Counted from the stretch's first letter, positions 45,485 through 58,299 are shown. The stretch: DNA of 64,000 bases from Chlorocebus sabaeus (GCF_047675955.1 NC_132919.1:68490816-68554815); one strand, 5' to 3'. Notes: generated by a model from the sequence alone, not told the origin. Program-made: numbers and translations.

Positions 45485-45689
45485 AGCATCACTAGCAGTC
45501 TGTGGGAGGGAGTTGGAGGAGAGTGGTCCAAGTTCTTTTGAGGAAAGCCATCGGGTCATCACTGTAAAGACTGGAGCATCCCGAGGCCTGGCTGGGTCCG
45601 AAGCGAAGGCGGAGCCAATGGCCCCCTGCCACCCCTCACCCCCTTCCTGGGACCACAGAGAGAAATCGGGCCATGAGACTGCGCCCTGA
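45485..45689 (+). other. Unassigned DNA
   Basis: No gene seen. Confidence 0.3.
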
Positions 45690-45835
45690 GGGGGCTGCTG
45701 CCCTGGGAGTCACAGCCCCATCCCCGTGCCTTGCCCTGTTAGCGAGGCACTGGGGGCAAACCACTTAACCTCCTGACTCTGTTTCCCTAGCTGGAAAGCA
45801 GAAACACCAATGCCTACCTCGTGGAGTGGAGGGAG
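45690..45835 (+). mobile_element. MIR fragment
   Basis: Contains the MIR core pattern AACCACTTAACCTCCTGAC and CAATGCCTACCTCG. Confidence 0.65.
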
Positions 45836-45989
45836 CAGAAATGGAGCCGAAGAAGGGACATGGCTCAGTAGTCTACAATGTGAGTCAGAGTGTCCCACAG
45901 GCTTCCTCGGAAGGGGTCATGACTGTGGAATGACTGAGCAACTGTGTTGCCTGAAGACAGTAATATAGGAAGCATTTACTGCTTGGCTT

Positions 45990-46120
45990 AGTCTCTGTGT
46001 TAAGTGCCCTCCTCATTACAAACTTACAAAAGTTACATACAGATGCCGAAGTTGAGGCAGAGAGGTTAAGCAGCTTGCCCAAGACCACAGGGAGGTAGGA
46101 TTTGAACCTACCTGTGTGCA
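45990..46120 (-). mobile_element. MIR fragment
   Basis: GAGGCAGAGAGGTTAAGCAG and CTTGCCCAAGACCACAGG are typical of MIR read on the opposite strand. Confidence 0.65.
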
Positions 46121-46318
46121 CTGGCCACAGCATCTTCCCCATCACGCCATCCACCTGTGAAGCAGAGAGCCTAGAGCCAAAAATGGATACCTAGAGAAAG
46201 ATAATTTGTTCTTGTGTGTCCAGCACTCTATGAGACAAAGCATTGAGCCTGAGACACAAGTCTTCTGTCTGCAAAGAGGCAGGAACCAAGCTGTCTGCTG
46301 CAGCAGTTGAGAAGAGCC

Positions 46319-47152
46319 TTGGCCCTGGCATGGTGGCTTGTGCCTGTAATCCCAACACTTTGGGAGGATGAAATGGGAGGTTCACTTGAGCCCAGGAGTT
46401 CAAGACCAGCCTTGGCAACAGAGTGAGAGCCCCATCTCTACAAAAAAAAAGGTGTATATATACAGAAAATGTGCTGGGTGTGGTGGAGCAGGCTTGTAGT
46501 TCCAGTGACTGGGGAGACTGAGCTTGAGGGACTACTTGAGGCCTGGGAGGACCACTTGAGCCCTGGGAAAACAGCTTGAGCCCCAGGAGGCCAAAGCAGC
46601 AATGAGCCGTGATCAGGCCACTGCACTCCACTCCAACCTGGGGGACTGATTGAGACCCTATCTCAAAAAAAAAATAAAAGGGCAGGCAGGGTGGCTCACG
46701 CCTGTAATCCCAGTACTTTGGGAGGCCTAGGCAGGTGGATCATCTGAGGTCAGGAGTTCGAGACCAGCCTGGCCAACATGGTGAAACCTCATCTGTACCA
46801 AAAATACAAAAAATTAGCCAGGTGTGGTGGCTGGCACCTGTAATCCCAGCTACTTGGGAGGCTGAGCTGGGAGAATCGCTTGAACCCAGAGGTAGAGGTT
46901 GCAGTGAGCCATGATGGCACCATCGCACTCCAGCCTGGGAGACAGAGCAAGACTCCATCTCAAAAATAAATAAATAAATAAAAAAGTCGGGCATGGTGGC
47001 AGGTGCTTGTAATCCCAGCTAATCGGGAGGCTGAAGCAAGAGAATCGCTTGAGCCTGGGAGGCAGAGATTGCAGTGAGCCAAGACCATGCCACCCACTGC
47101 ACTCCAGCCTGGGCAACAGAGTGAGACGCCATATCCAAGAAAAAAAAAAAGG
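46319..47152 (+). mobile_element. Three Alu elements, plus strand
   Basis: 46319-46680 (diverged), 46681-46984 (with AAAT repeat end) and 46985-47152 (partial). Confidence 0.88.
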
Positions 47153-47329
47153 CAAGTGAAAGCAGCTTAGGCAACTCTGAGGCTTTTTTTTTTTTTCCTT
47201 TATAAACAGGAATCTTAAAATCTAGCCTGTAGTCCTGGTGTTCTCTACCCTCATCCACACAGGATCTCTGTTCTCTTTTACCTGGCTTTATTTTACTCAA
47301 TGGCACTTGTCACCCAATGTGTTTATTGC

Positions 47330-47460
47330 ATTTTAGCATAGTAGAATGTAAGCTCGAGAGCAGGAATCTTTGTCGCTTGTTCACTTTTATATGACTAGCA
47401 CCCTGAACAATGCCTGGCATATAGTAGCCACTCATATATTTTTTGAATGAATGAATCAAT
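47330..47460 (+). mobile_element. L2/MIR-like fragment
   Basis: GCCTGGCATATAGTAGCCAC and GAATGAATGAATC resemble the 3' ends of L2-type elements. Confidence 0.5.
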
Positions 47461-47623
47461 ATTAAATATATTAGTATTTCCTAAAATAGAAAGTGATTAG
47501 TAAATCTCCTGGCTTGTGGTAAATATCATGACCCTGCTGGGCTCACTATTTTACTGCCTCTGTGCTCATTTCCATGTCTATCAGGCCATCTTTTGCTTAC
47601 TAATTTGGTTTCCCAGGTACTGC

Positions 47624-47766
47624 TTTTTTTTATTTTTTGTTTTTTAATAGAGATGGGTTCTCACTATGTTGCCCAGGCTGATCTCAAACTCCTGAGCTCA
47701 AGCAATCATCCTTCCTCAGCCTCCCAAAGTACTGGGGTTATAGGCATGAGCCACCATTCCCGCCCC
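47624..47766 (-). mobile_element. Partial Alu, minus strand
   Basis: Covers one Alu arm only. Confidence 0.8.
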
Positions 47767-48061
47767 CAGTATTGTTTTGAGTACTTAGGGGAACCAAGGG
47801 GAAACTTCCCTTCTTTGCCCTCTGAAGATTCAGTGAAAAATCACTGGCACGAGGCAAGAGAAAAGGCATATGATTTTGTTTTTAATGTGTATACATGAGA
47901 GTCTTCAGAACAAAGACCCAAAGATACAGAAAAAATTGTCCATTTTAATGCTTATGGTCAATAGAGTATGGAAGGCCATATAGCAATATGAGTGGACAAG
48001 ACGGCATGCTGTAAGGAGAGTACAATGAGTGGGGAAATCCCTAAGGCCCCTGTCTGTCCAG

Positions 48062-48490
48062 GTTTTTTTTTTTTTTTTTTTTTTTTGGCAACACAGTCTC
48101 ACTCTATTGCCCAGACTGGAGTGCAGTGGTGTGATCATACCTCATGGTAACCTGAAACTCCCAGGCTCAAGAGATCCTCCTATCTCAACCTCTTGAGTAG
48201 CGAGGACTACAGGTGTGTGCCACCACACCCAGCAAAGTTTGTTAAGTTTTTAATTTTTTGTAGAAACAGGGTCTTGCCTTTTGAGACTCAAATTGGAAAT
48301 TTCTTGAAGCCTTTTTCATGTCTTTCTCCTCAGCCACACTTTCCATGACGAGCTGTTGCTGTCTGTCTCTTTCTCCTTTAGACTTTTGCCACATAGAGGA
48401 TCTTGAACTCCTGGCCTCAAGCAATCCTCCCGCCTTGGCGTCCTACAGTGTGGGAATTACAGGCATGGGCCACCATGCCTGACCTGTCCA
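48062..48490 (-). mobile_element. Diverged Alu interrupted by about 122 bp of other sequence
   Basis: Alu sequence runs 48062-48277 and resumes at 48401-48490. The 48278-48400 interval is not Alu-like. It contains a strong polypyrimidine stretch and, on the minus strand, an open frame. A few Alu bases are missing at the junction. Confidence 0.7.
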
Positions 48491-48903
48491 GATCCTTGTT
48501 GGCTTCTCTGAGCATGCATTCCTTCCTTCTGGATATGGGGCAGGATGCTCTGTGGAATGGGGGTCTTACGACCTACAGTCAAACACAGTAGGTCAGGTAA
48601 TTTCTTTGTGGCCAGTTTTTACAGATAGGACAGAGGGAAAAACAGAGTAATATTTTTAGGCTTGTAGGTTGGCTTTGGAGAAAAGGGCTTCTGGTTTCTA
48701 TGACCTGCCTCAGGGAAGAGGGATTTTCGTGTCTATGGCTAGCCTCAGGGGAGAATGGGACTGAGAGACAGGAGGAGAGAGTCGGAGAAAAACTTTTTAC
48801 TTCTGAGGCTGCTGCTGAGGCCTTCATTTTAGGGTATTGTTTTCTGAGCCCACTGTATGCCAGAGTATCTAAGTTTTCTTTTCGGTCTTTCAACAATCCC
48901 AAA
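48491..48903 (+). other. Unassigned DNA
   Basis: No gene seen; several GGGAGA-rich stretches. Confidence 0.35.
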
Positions 48904-49338
48904 TGCAGCCAGGTATAGTGGCTTACACTTGTAATCCCAGCACTTTAGGAGGCAAAGTGGGAGGATCACTTGAGCCTAGCAGTTTGAGACCAGGTTGGGC
49001 AACATAGTGAGACCTCATCTCTAGAAATAATAATAATAAAAATAAGGCCAGTTACAGTGGCTCACACCTGTAATCCTAGCACTTTGGGAGGCCAAGGCAG
49101 GAGGATCACTTAAGCTCAGGAGTTCAAGACCAGCTTGGGCAACATAGTGAGACCTCATCTCTATTAAAAATAGTAATAATAAATAAAATAAAAGTTAGCT
49201 GGGCATGGTAGTGCATGCCTGTGGTGCCAGCAAGTTGGGAGGCTGAGGCAAGAGCATCACTTGAGCCCAAGAGGTCAAGACTACAGCAAGCTATGATTGG
49301 ACCAGCACACTCTAGGCTGGGCGACAGAAAAAAAAATC
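48904..49338 (+). mobile_element. Two Alu elements, plus strand
   Basis: 48904-49044 (left arm only) and 49045-49338. Confidence 0.88.
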
Positions 49339-49692
49339 CCAAATGCAACGTTATTTATCACATTTTATACTTGATGAAACTGAGGCTTCTCAACATCCTC
49401 AGCCTTCTTCTTCTTCCTCCTGCCAGAGTATAAAGGGGACCCCCACTCTTGGCTGGCAATTTTATATCTTTATTATCAGTGGATCTTTATTCTCATCCAC
49501 CTTAGAGGAAAGTGGGTCAGGTTTATAATCTCCATTGAACAGATGAGAAGGCTGAGTCTCAGGAAGGAAATTCGAGCTAACCAAATCTTCCAAGAGATTG
49601 ACTTAGTTCTGTGATACATATTCAAGAAGGTGGAAACCTGGATGCTGAGGATGGAATGTGAAGAGCCTGGCACAATGATTAAGATCACAAGA
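49339..49692 (+). other. Unassigned DNA with possible MIR trace
   Basis: No gene seen. Near 49520-49570, AACAGATGAGAAGGCTGAG resembles MIR. Confidence 0.35.
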
Positions 49693-50296
49693 GGGCCCAT
49701 GTGGAGTGGCTCATGCCTGTAATCCCAGCAAAACTTTGGGAGGCCCAGGTGGGAGGATCGCTTGAGCCCAGGAGTTTGAGACCAGCCTGGGCAACACACT
49801 GAGACCCCATCTTTTTTGGTTTTTTTTTGAGACCGAGTCTCACTCTGTCGCCCAGGCTGGAATGCAGTGGTGCGACCTCTTCCTCCTGGGTTCACGCCAT
49901 TCTCCTGCCTCAGCCTCCCAAGTAGCTGGGACTACAGGTGCCTGCCACCACACCCGGCTAATTTTTTTGTATTTTTAGTGGAGACGGAGTTTCACCATGT
50001 TAGCCAGGACGGTCTCAATCTCCTGACCTCGTGATCCACCCACCTCGACCTCCCAAAGAGCTGGGGTTACAGGCATGAGCCACTGCACTCGGCCAGTGAG
50101 ACCCCATCTTTACAAAAAACAAAAATATTAGTCAGGTGTAGTGGCACACACCTGTAGTCCCACCTAATCAGGAGGCTGAGATGGGAGAATCGCTTGAGTC
50201 CAGGCGTTTGAGGTCACAGTGAGCTGTGATCACGCTACTGCTCTCCATCCTGGACAACACAGCGAGACGCTGTCTCAAAAAAAAAAAAAAAAAAAT
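49693..50296 (+). mobile_element. Alu split by a nested Alu
   Basis: The outer + Alu (49693-49814 and 50096-50296) is split by a minus-strand Alu (49815-50095). GAGACCCCATCTTT occurs on both sides of the inner element as the target duplication. Confidence 0.9.
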
Positions 50297-50611
50297 CACA
50301 AGGGTATTGGGTATCAGGGATCAGCCTGCTGCACTCTATCACCCCTAGGAGTGCTGGGTCATCCCCAAGATCTGATTCTCTCCTTGCTGCAGCAGGGGAC
50401 AGCAGGGAGCAGCAAAGCAGCCCTTGCCTCTCAGTGTGTTATGGCCTCCAAGCAGGCCAGAGGAAACTCATCCATTCTGTGCTTATTTGGTCCGTGAGAA
50501 AATTCAGGCCCACAGAAGGAAAGTTCAGGGTCTTCCAGGTGATGGATGACACCAAGGGTCAAGGTCCAGGCTTCCAAGTGACCACACTCCATGATGGTGC
50601 CTGATTTCACT
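50297..50611 (+). other. Unassigned DNA
   Basis: No gene seen. Confidence 0.35.
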
Positions 50612-50856
50612 TTTTTTTGAGACAGGATCTCGCTCTGTCCCCAGGTATCAAGCAATGCTCCTACCTCAGCCTCCTGGGAAGTGAGAAGCTGAGACTACAG
50701 GTATGCACCACCACACCTGACTACTTTTTAAACTTTTTGTCAAGGCAGAGATTTCCCTATGTTGCCCAGGCTGGTCTTGAACTCCTGTGTCAAATGATCT
50801 ACCACCTTGGTCTTCCAAAGTGCTGATTACAGGTGTGAGCTACCACGCCTGGATGA
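50612..50856 (-). mobile_element. Diverged Alu, minus strand
   Basis: Short internal deletions relative to a full Alu. Confidence 0.8.
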
Positions 50857-51115
50857 TTTCATTTATTCAGAGGGCACACTTTTGTTCCATATTTTTATAC
50901 CTCAGAAACCAGGATGCAACTTACATCCAATGCCAGGAGAAAGCACTACAGCTGTTTAAATGTCAGTTTTTTTTTTTTTTTTTCCTTTCTTCCTTTCTTT
51001 CTGAGGGGTACATAAAATAATGGTGCCTCTCACAATCCATGACATCTTAAACATCATGAAATACTACGATAGAAGCCTCTGTTTATTAAACCTTGTGCTT
51101 GACATGGATTACTCC
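50857..51115 (+). other. Unassigned DNA left of the inverted unit copy
   Basis: No gene seen; T-run at 50968-50983. Confidence 0.35.
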
Positions 51116-51139
51116 TTTTTTTTTTTTTTTTTTTTTTTT

Positions 51140-52315
51140 TTGAGACAAAGTCTTGCTCTGTCACTCAGGCTGGAGTGCAGTGGTGCGATCTCGGCTCACT
51201 GCAGCCTCTACCTCCCGGGTTCCAGCAATTCTCCTGTCTCAGCCTCCTTGGGTAGTTGGGATTACAGGCATACGCCACCACGCCTGGTTAATTTTTGTAT
51301 TTTTAGTGGGGGGGGTTTCGCCATGTGGGCCAGGCTGGTCTCGAACTCCTGACCTCAGGCAATCCGCCCACCTGGGCCTCCCAAAGCGCTGGGATCACAG
51401 ATGTAAGCACCACGCTGGGCTATTTAATTCTGTCTTTATTTTCTGAGATAGAGTCTCGCTCGAATGCTTAGGTTGGACTGGAATGGCGTGATCTGGGCTC
51501 GCTGAACTTCCGCCTCCCGGGTTCAAGCGATTCTCCTGTCTCAGCCTCCCGAGTAGCTGCGATTATGGACGCCCAGCACCACGCCCGGCTAATTTTTGTG
51601 GTTTTTGTGTCTTCTGTCTTCTGCTCTTCAGTACTGCATAGAGCTGCAGAAGACTAGTGGGTCGAATAAACAGCCCCTCTTGCAGCAGTTGTTGATCACA
51701 GGGCTGCCCCTGCTACTCATCCTGTGTCTCTCCTCCAAATCCCCCCTCCTCCTCAGCTATCACCTCTGCCGATGCTGGTGGTTTCCCTGGGTACCGTGAA
51801 CCAAACTCTCATCCCTGAGGGGCCTAGGCTCGCCGTGGCCACGCCCTTCTCAAGTCAGGGTTCCCGCACATTCACAGTTACAGGTGGCCCTGGGAGCAAC
51901 ACCTGGCACCCAAACAGATCACCAGAGTCCACACGTAGTCCACCTGCCCTCCCTGCATGAGATCAGCTCTTCCTCCTCCCGATGATAGATCAGGGTCAAT
52001 GATCCCTGCCAAGATGGCCACTGCTCCAGCCTGCTGCTCCAACCTGTCCAGCCACAGCTGTAGCCTGAAGGCTTGAAGTTCAATGGGACCCTCTCCCGCT
52101 TTCTACAAACTGCTTCCTTTATTTTTATGTTTATTGATTTGGGATGGGGTCTGGCTCTGTCACCCAGGCTGGAGTGCAGCGGTGCAATCACTGCTCAGGG
52201 CAGCATCCACCTCCCAGCCTCCATCCATCCTCCTGCCTCAGCCTCCGGAATAGCTGGGGTGCAGATACGCCCCAGCCCGAACAGGGTTTCACTAGGTTGC
52301 CTGGGCTCGCTCTTT
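51140..52315 (-). repeat. Inverted copy of part of the U2 unit
   Basis: The reverse complement of this segment matches 7510-8685 of the U2 unit along its whole length: Alu, Alu right arm, the non-repeat 7706-8212 segment, and the old Alu-type right arm. Divergence is low: one amino-acid difference in a 67-codon test frame. It contains no U2 gene, LTR or L1. At its right end the match stops where the unit's CA microsatellite would begin. At its left end it stops in a T-run, the complement of the unit's A/C-rich Alu tail. Confidence 0.92.
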
Positions 52316-52387
52316 TTGCTTGCTTGAACCCGGGAGGCGGAGGCCACTGCACGCAGCCACTTCGGATGATCTTAAATGCACAGTCTC

Positions 52388-52690
52388 AGGTCAGGCATGG
52401 TGGCTCACAGCTGTAATCCCAGCACTTTGGGAGGCCGAGTGGGGCGGGTCACCTGAGGTCAGGAGTTTGAGATCAGCCTGACTAACATGGAGAAACCCCA
52501 TCCGTACTAAAAATACAAAAATTATCTGGGTGTGGTGGTATATGCCTATAATCCTAGCTACTTGGGAGGCTGAGGCAGGAGAATCTCTTGAACCTGGGAG
52601 GCACAGGTTGCAGTGAGTCGAAATTGCGCCATTGCACTCCAGTCTGAGCAACAAGAGTGAAACTCCATCTCAAAAAATAAAAAATAAAAA
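52388..52690 (+). mobile_element. Alu, plus strand
   Basis: Full-length with AAAT-rich tail. Confidence 0.9.
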
Positions 52691-53727
<1,037 letters not shown>

Positions 53728-54035
53728 ATTTTTTTTTTTTTTTTTTTTGAGATGGAGTTTTGCTCTTGTTGCCCAGGCTTGAGTGCGATGGTGCGATCTC
53801 GGCTCACCGCAACCTCCACCTCCCAGGTTCAAGTGATTTTCCTGCCTCAGCCTCCCAAGTAGCTGGTATTACAGGCATGCACCACTACGACTGGATAATT
53901 TTGTATTTTTAGTAGAGATGGGGTTTCTCCATGTTGGTCAGGCTAGTCTCGAACTCCCGACCTCAGGTGATCTGCCTGCCTCAGCCTCCCAAAGTGCTGG
54001 GATTGCAGGCATGAGCCACCATGCCCGGTCAGTTT
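53728..54035 (-). mobile_element. Alu in CCDC200 intron 1
   Basis: Full-length, T-run start. Confidence 0.92.
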
Positions 54036-54072
54036 TATATAAATTTAATTTAGTTTTTAAAAATGTTATTTT

Positions 54073-54376
54073 GGCTGGGTGTGGTGGCTCACACCTGTAA
54101 TCCAGCACTTTGGGAGGCTGAGGCCGGTGGATCACTTGAGGTCAGGAGTTCAAGACCAGCCTGGCCAACATGACGAAACCCGGTCTCTACTAAAAGTACA
54201 AACAGTAGCTACGTATGGTGGCGCATGCCTGTAATTCCAGCTACTTGTGGAGGCTGAGGCAGGAGAATCACTTGAACCAGTGAGGTGGAGGTTGCAGTGA
54301 GCCAAGATGGTACCACTGCACTCTGACCTGGGTGAAAGAATGAGACCCTGTCTCAAAAAAAAAAAAAAAAAAAATT
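54073..54376 (+). mobile_element. Alu in CCDC200 intron 1
   Basis: Full-length, A-run end. Confidence 0.92.
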
Positions 54377-54584
54377 AAAAATTTTATTTTATTATTGTAA
54401 TAGAGACAGGGTCTCACTTTGTTGCCCAGGCTGGTCTGGAACTCCTGGACTCAAGCAATCCTCCTACCTCAGCCTCCCAAACTGTTGACAGGTGTGAACC
54501 ACCATGGCTGGCCTTGAATTAATTAATTCACTTATTTATTTATTTATTTTTTTGAGACGGAGTCTTGCTTCAGTCTTGCTCCCA
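54377..54584 (-). mobile_element. Alu fragments with TTTA repeat
   Basis: Partial Alu 54377-54515, then TTTA repeats and the first bases of another minus Alu cut at 54584. Confidence 0.75.
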
Positions 54585-54924
54585 GCCGGGTACGGTGGCT
54601 CACACCTGTAATCCCAGCACTTTGGGAGGCTGAGGCAGGTGGATCACCTGTGGTCAAGAGTTGGAGACCAGCCTGACCAACATGGTGAAACTCCATCCCT
54701 ACTAAAAATACAAAAATTAGCTGGGCGTGGTGGCACGCACCTGTAATCCCAGCTACTCGGGAGGCTGAGGCAGGGGAATTGCCTGAACCTGGGAGGCGGA
54801 GGTTTCAGTGAGCCAAGATCACGCCATTGTACTCCAGCCTGGGCAACAAGAGCAAAACTCCATCTTAAAAAACAACAATGGCCGGGCGTGGTGGCTCACG
54901 CCTGTAATCCCAACACTTTGGGAC
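54585..54924 (+). mobile_element. Alu plus a truncated Alu start
   Basis: Full Alu 54585-54880, then only the first about 44 bp of another (54881-54924). Confidence 0.85.
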
Positions 54925-55023
54925 TTTTGAAGACTTAGTATGAAAACAAAGAATATAAAATACTTCATTGATATGTTCATATTGATGTTTTGGATGCATG
55001 GGGTTAAGTAAAATACATTATTA

Positions 55024-55325
55024 GGTCGGGCGCAGTGGCTCATGCCTGTAATCCCAGTACTTTGGGAGGCCAAGGCGGGCTGATCGTTTGAGCCCAGGAG
55101 TTTCAGACCAGCCTGGTATTATGGTGAAATCCATCTCTAAAACAAATACAAAAATTAGCCGGGCATGGTGGTGTGCACCCCTAGTCCCAGCTACTGGGGA
55201 GGCTGTGGTGGGAGAATCACTTGAGCCCGGGAGGTTGGGCTGCAGTAAGCCTTGTGACAACGCCACTATATTCCAGCCTGCGTGACAAAGTGAGACCCTG
55301 TCGCACACAATAAATAAATAAATAA
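55024..55325 (+). mobile_element. Alu in CCDC200 intron 1
   Basis: Full-length with AAAT repeat end. Confidence 0.9.
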
Positions 55326-55362
55326 AAGTGATTAAAATTAGTTTCACTTGTTTTTTCTTCTT

Positions 55363-55645
55363 CTTCTTTTTTTGAGACAAGGTCTTCCTCTGTCACCAAA
55401 CCTGGAGTGCGATGGCCCATTCATAGCTCACTGCAGCGTGATCTCCTGGGCTCAAGCCATCCTCCAGCCTCAGCCTCCAGAGTAGCTGGGACTACAGGCA
55501 TGCACCACCATGCCTAGCTAATTTTTTGTAAAGACCAGGTCTCACTGTGTTGCCCAGGCTGGCCTCAAACTCCTAGCCTGAAACAATCCTCCCATCTCAG
55601 TGCCACAAAGTGTGAATTACAGACATGTGCCAGTGCACCTGGCCC
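55363..55645 (-). mobile_element. Alu in CCDC200 intron 1
   Basis: Diverged, full-length. Confidence 0.88.
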
Positions 55646-55681
55646 TATTTCTTCTACTATGTGGCTATTAGAAAATTTAGT

Positions 55682-55982
55682 GGCTAGGTGCGGTGGCTCA
55701 TGCCTGTAATCCTAGCACTTTGGGAGACCAAGGCAGGCAGATCACAAGGTCAGGAGTTCAAGACCATTCTGGCCAACATGGTAAAACCCTGCCTGTACTA
55801 AAAATACAAAAATTAGCTGGGTGTGGTGGCACATGCCTGTAATCCCAGCTACTCGGGAGGCTGAGGCAGGACAATCACTTGAACTCGGGAGGCAGAGGTG
55901 CAATGAGCCAGATCAGGCCATTGCACTCCAGCCTGGGGGACAGAGCAAGACTCTGTCTCAAAAAAAAAAAAAAAAAAAAAAG
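55682..55982 (+). mobile_element. Alu in CCDC200 intron 1
   Basis: Full-length with A-run of about 22. Confidence 0.92.
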
Positions 55983-56007
55983 AAAATTTAAAATTACACG
56001 TGGCATG

Positions 56008-56064
56008 CTATATATATTATATATATATTATATAAGCATATTATCTATTATATATAAGCATATT

Positions 56065-56091
<27 letters not shown>
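56008..56091. repeat. AT-rich (TA)n microsatellite
   Basis: Repeated TATATA blocks between two Alus. Confidence 0.9.
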
Positions 56092-56105
<14 letters not shown>

Positions 56106-56396
56106 TTTTTTTTGAGACAGAGTCTTGCTCTATCACCCAGGCTGGAATGCAGTGGCATGAACCCAGCTCATTGCCACCTCCGCCTCCCGGGTTCAAGCAG
56201 TTCTCCTGCCTCAGCCTCCTGAGTAGCTAGGATTACAGGCGCCTGCCACCACGCCCAGCTAATTTTTGTATTTTTAGTAGAGACGGGGTTTCATCATGTT
56301 GGTCAGGCTGGTGTCGAACTCCTGACCTTGTGATCCACCTGCCTTGGCCTCCCAAAGTGCTGGGAAGACAGGCGTAAGCCACGGTGCCCAGCCTGG
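56092..56396 (-). mobile_element. Alu in CCDC200 intron 1
   Basis: Full-length, T-run start. Confidence 0.92.
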
Positions 56397-56469
56397 CATG
56401 CATTATATTTTTATTTGACACTGCTATTTCAAAGCACTTGTAAGGTTTAGAAGCACCCTTGGGCTATTA

Positions 56470-56916
56470 GAAAAATTACTCTGGGAGGCTGAGGTAGGAG
56501 GATCACTTGAGGCTAGAAGTTCCAAACCAACCTAGGCAACATAGGAGGACCCTGTCTCTACAGAAAATTTAAAAATTAGCAAGGCATGGTGGTGCATGCA
56601 TTTGGTCTAAGCTATTCAGGAGGCTGAGGTGGAAGGATTGCTTGAGCCTGGGAGGTTGAGACAGCAGTGAGCCAAGATTGCCCCACTTACTGCACTCCAG
56701 CCTGGGCAACATAATGAGACCTTGACTCTATTTAAAAAAAAAAATTAACTGGGCATGGTGGTGTGCACCTGTAGTTCTAGCTACTTGCAAAGTTGAGGCA
56801 GGAGAATCACTTGAGCCCAGTAGTTCCAGATTACAGTGAGTCATAATCATGCCACTGCACTCCAGCCTGGATGACAGAGTGGGAACCTGTCTCTAAAAAA
56901 CAAAACACAACACAGG
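56470..56916 (+). mobile_element. Two old partial Alus
   Basis: 56470-56735 and 56736-56916, both diverged. Confidence 0.75.
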
Positions 56917-57243
56917 ACATTTGCAGGGAATTATTCTTTATCCTCCAGCACTAAAAACTGCTTTCCGGGCTGAGCTCTCAAGTAAGGAAGCAGATGCTCG
57001 AAGACAGTGCTATTTCCTGGGCTGGGGCTGTGCTACGGGTGCTGTCACCCAGAAATCATTCTTGGGTGTTACAGTGGGTGAGGGAGACAGCGTAGGCCCA
57101 ATTTCAGCCTGCAGCTCTAGGGAACAGAGACCACTGCCACCTATACTTCTCTACTCACTTGCCTTGTTCCCTGAAGTTTCTCTGGCAGATGGGTGATTGG
57201 GTGGGGAGAGGAGGATGCCACTTGCCCGGGGGCTTCTTGCCAG
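56917..57243 (+). other. CCDC200 intron 1, last part
   Basis: No other gene seen; the acceptor TTCTTGCCAG ends it. Confidence 0.5.
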
Positions 57244-57583
57244 GAACTGAAGAAACACCAGGAGGAAGAACAACAATCGGAGAAAAAGCTCCAGCCACCT
57301 AAGAAGTCAAATGTGCCGCAACAACCAGTGGCGAAATTGTGGACATCACGGGAGCAACGACGGCCATCACAGCAGCAGCCATCGGTGCAGCCAACATCGC
57401 AGCCACCACCACAGCCATCACCACAGCCATCACCATTGCCACAGGCACAGGCGCAGGCACAGGTGTGGCCAGGGCCACAGCCACCACAACCACAGCCACC
57501 ACCTCAGCCAACACAACCAAGTGCTCAAGCCTGTTGTACTCAGCACGCCTCCAAATGCAATCTCCAAGATTCCCAAAGGCCAG
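57244..57583 (+). CDS. CCDC200: CCDC200 coding exon 2
   Basis: Follows TTGCCAG|GAACTG (acceptor before 57244) and continues in phase 0 from exon 1. It encodes 113 residues plus one base: a charged coiled-coil part (ELKKHQEEEQQSEKK), then a long Pro/Gln-rich part made by CAG/CCA-type repeats, then a Cys-containing end (ACCTQHASKC). It ends at CCAG|GTCACC, leaving one base of a split glycine codon. If the intron were retained, reading would stop at 57613-57615. The Pro/Gln tract may vary in length between species. Confidence 0.85.
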
Positions 57584-57615
57584 GTCACCAGCCTACTTCA
57601 GTGGGAATCTATTAA

Positions 57616-58199
57616 GCTGGAGGGCAATCTCTGTATGAACAACAGATTCTAGGGTGGGCAGAAAATCCTTACAGACTCTGGACTGGAGCCTGGGAGTGGG
57701 AGGTGGTGAGGAGAGGAGCCCTTTGCTTCCATCCCAGCCCTGTAGTGCAGAATCCGTATCCACTACCCTACCCTGACTCTCCCAAGTACCGTCGGCCTTT
57801 AATGCCTTGCTAGTCAACTCCCTCTGGGTGGGTTTATGCCAACCTACGGCTGCAAAGGAGCCTTCCAACTTCTGCAGAGAGTGGCTGAGAAAGTTGTTGG
57901 CCCCTCTTCCAGAGTGAGTGTAACAGAGCAGGTGGCGGTGATCAGAGGGTGGGACAGGAGTTGTAGGCTTATTAACAGATATATTGAGCCCCGTGAAGTC
58001 TGGAACAGGGAACCACAGCACCGCTTCCTAGTTGAGAATCTTCAGGAAGGGCTCAGTCTGTACCCTGTCCCAGGTAGGAGCCTGTCCTCACCGTACCCCC
58101 ATCACCCCCTGGGTCACCAGACACAAGCAGTCCAGGCTTGTAGTGTTCCATCCTTGGAAAACTGCTGGATGAGTAACCTGTACTTTGTTTCATCATCAG
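57616..58199 (+). other. CCDC200 intron 2 (57584-58199), main part
   Basis: 616-bp intron free of Alus; no other gene seen. Confidence 0.6.
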
Positions 58200-58258
58200 G
58201 TCTCATGAACCCATGCCAATCTAGCCCCATCAAAAACACTGGGTATTCACAACTCAAG
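58200..58258 (+). CDS. CCDC200: CCDC200 coding exon 3
   Basis: The acceptor CATCAG precedes 58200 and the donor AAG|GTAAGA follows 58258. Length is 59 bp: two bases complete the split glycine, then 19 codons (LMNPCQSSPIKNTGYSQLK), ending in phase 0. The match of phase at both ends and the known human order of these residues support it. Confidence 0.82.
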
Positions 58259-58299
58259 GTAAGATAGAGACACAGACCCTGAAAGACAGACTCTGGGTG

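Noticed and set aside
57299..57652. Ala/Thr-, His- and Val-rich frames overlapping CCDC200 exon 2
   Set aside because: Shadow frames of the CAG/CCA repeat; only the frame in phase with exons 1, 3 and 4 is supported.
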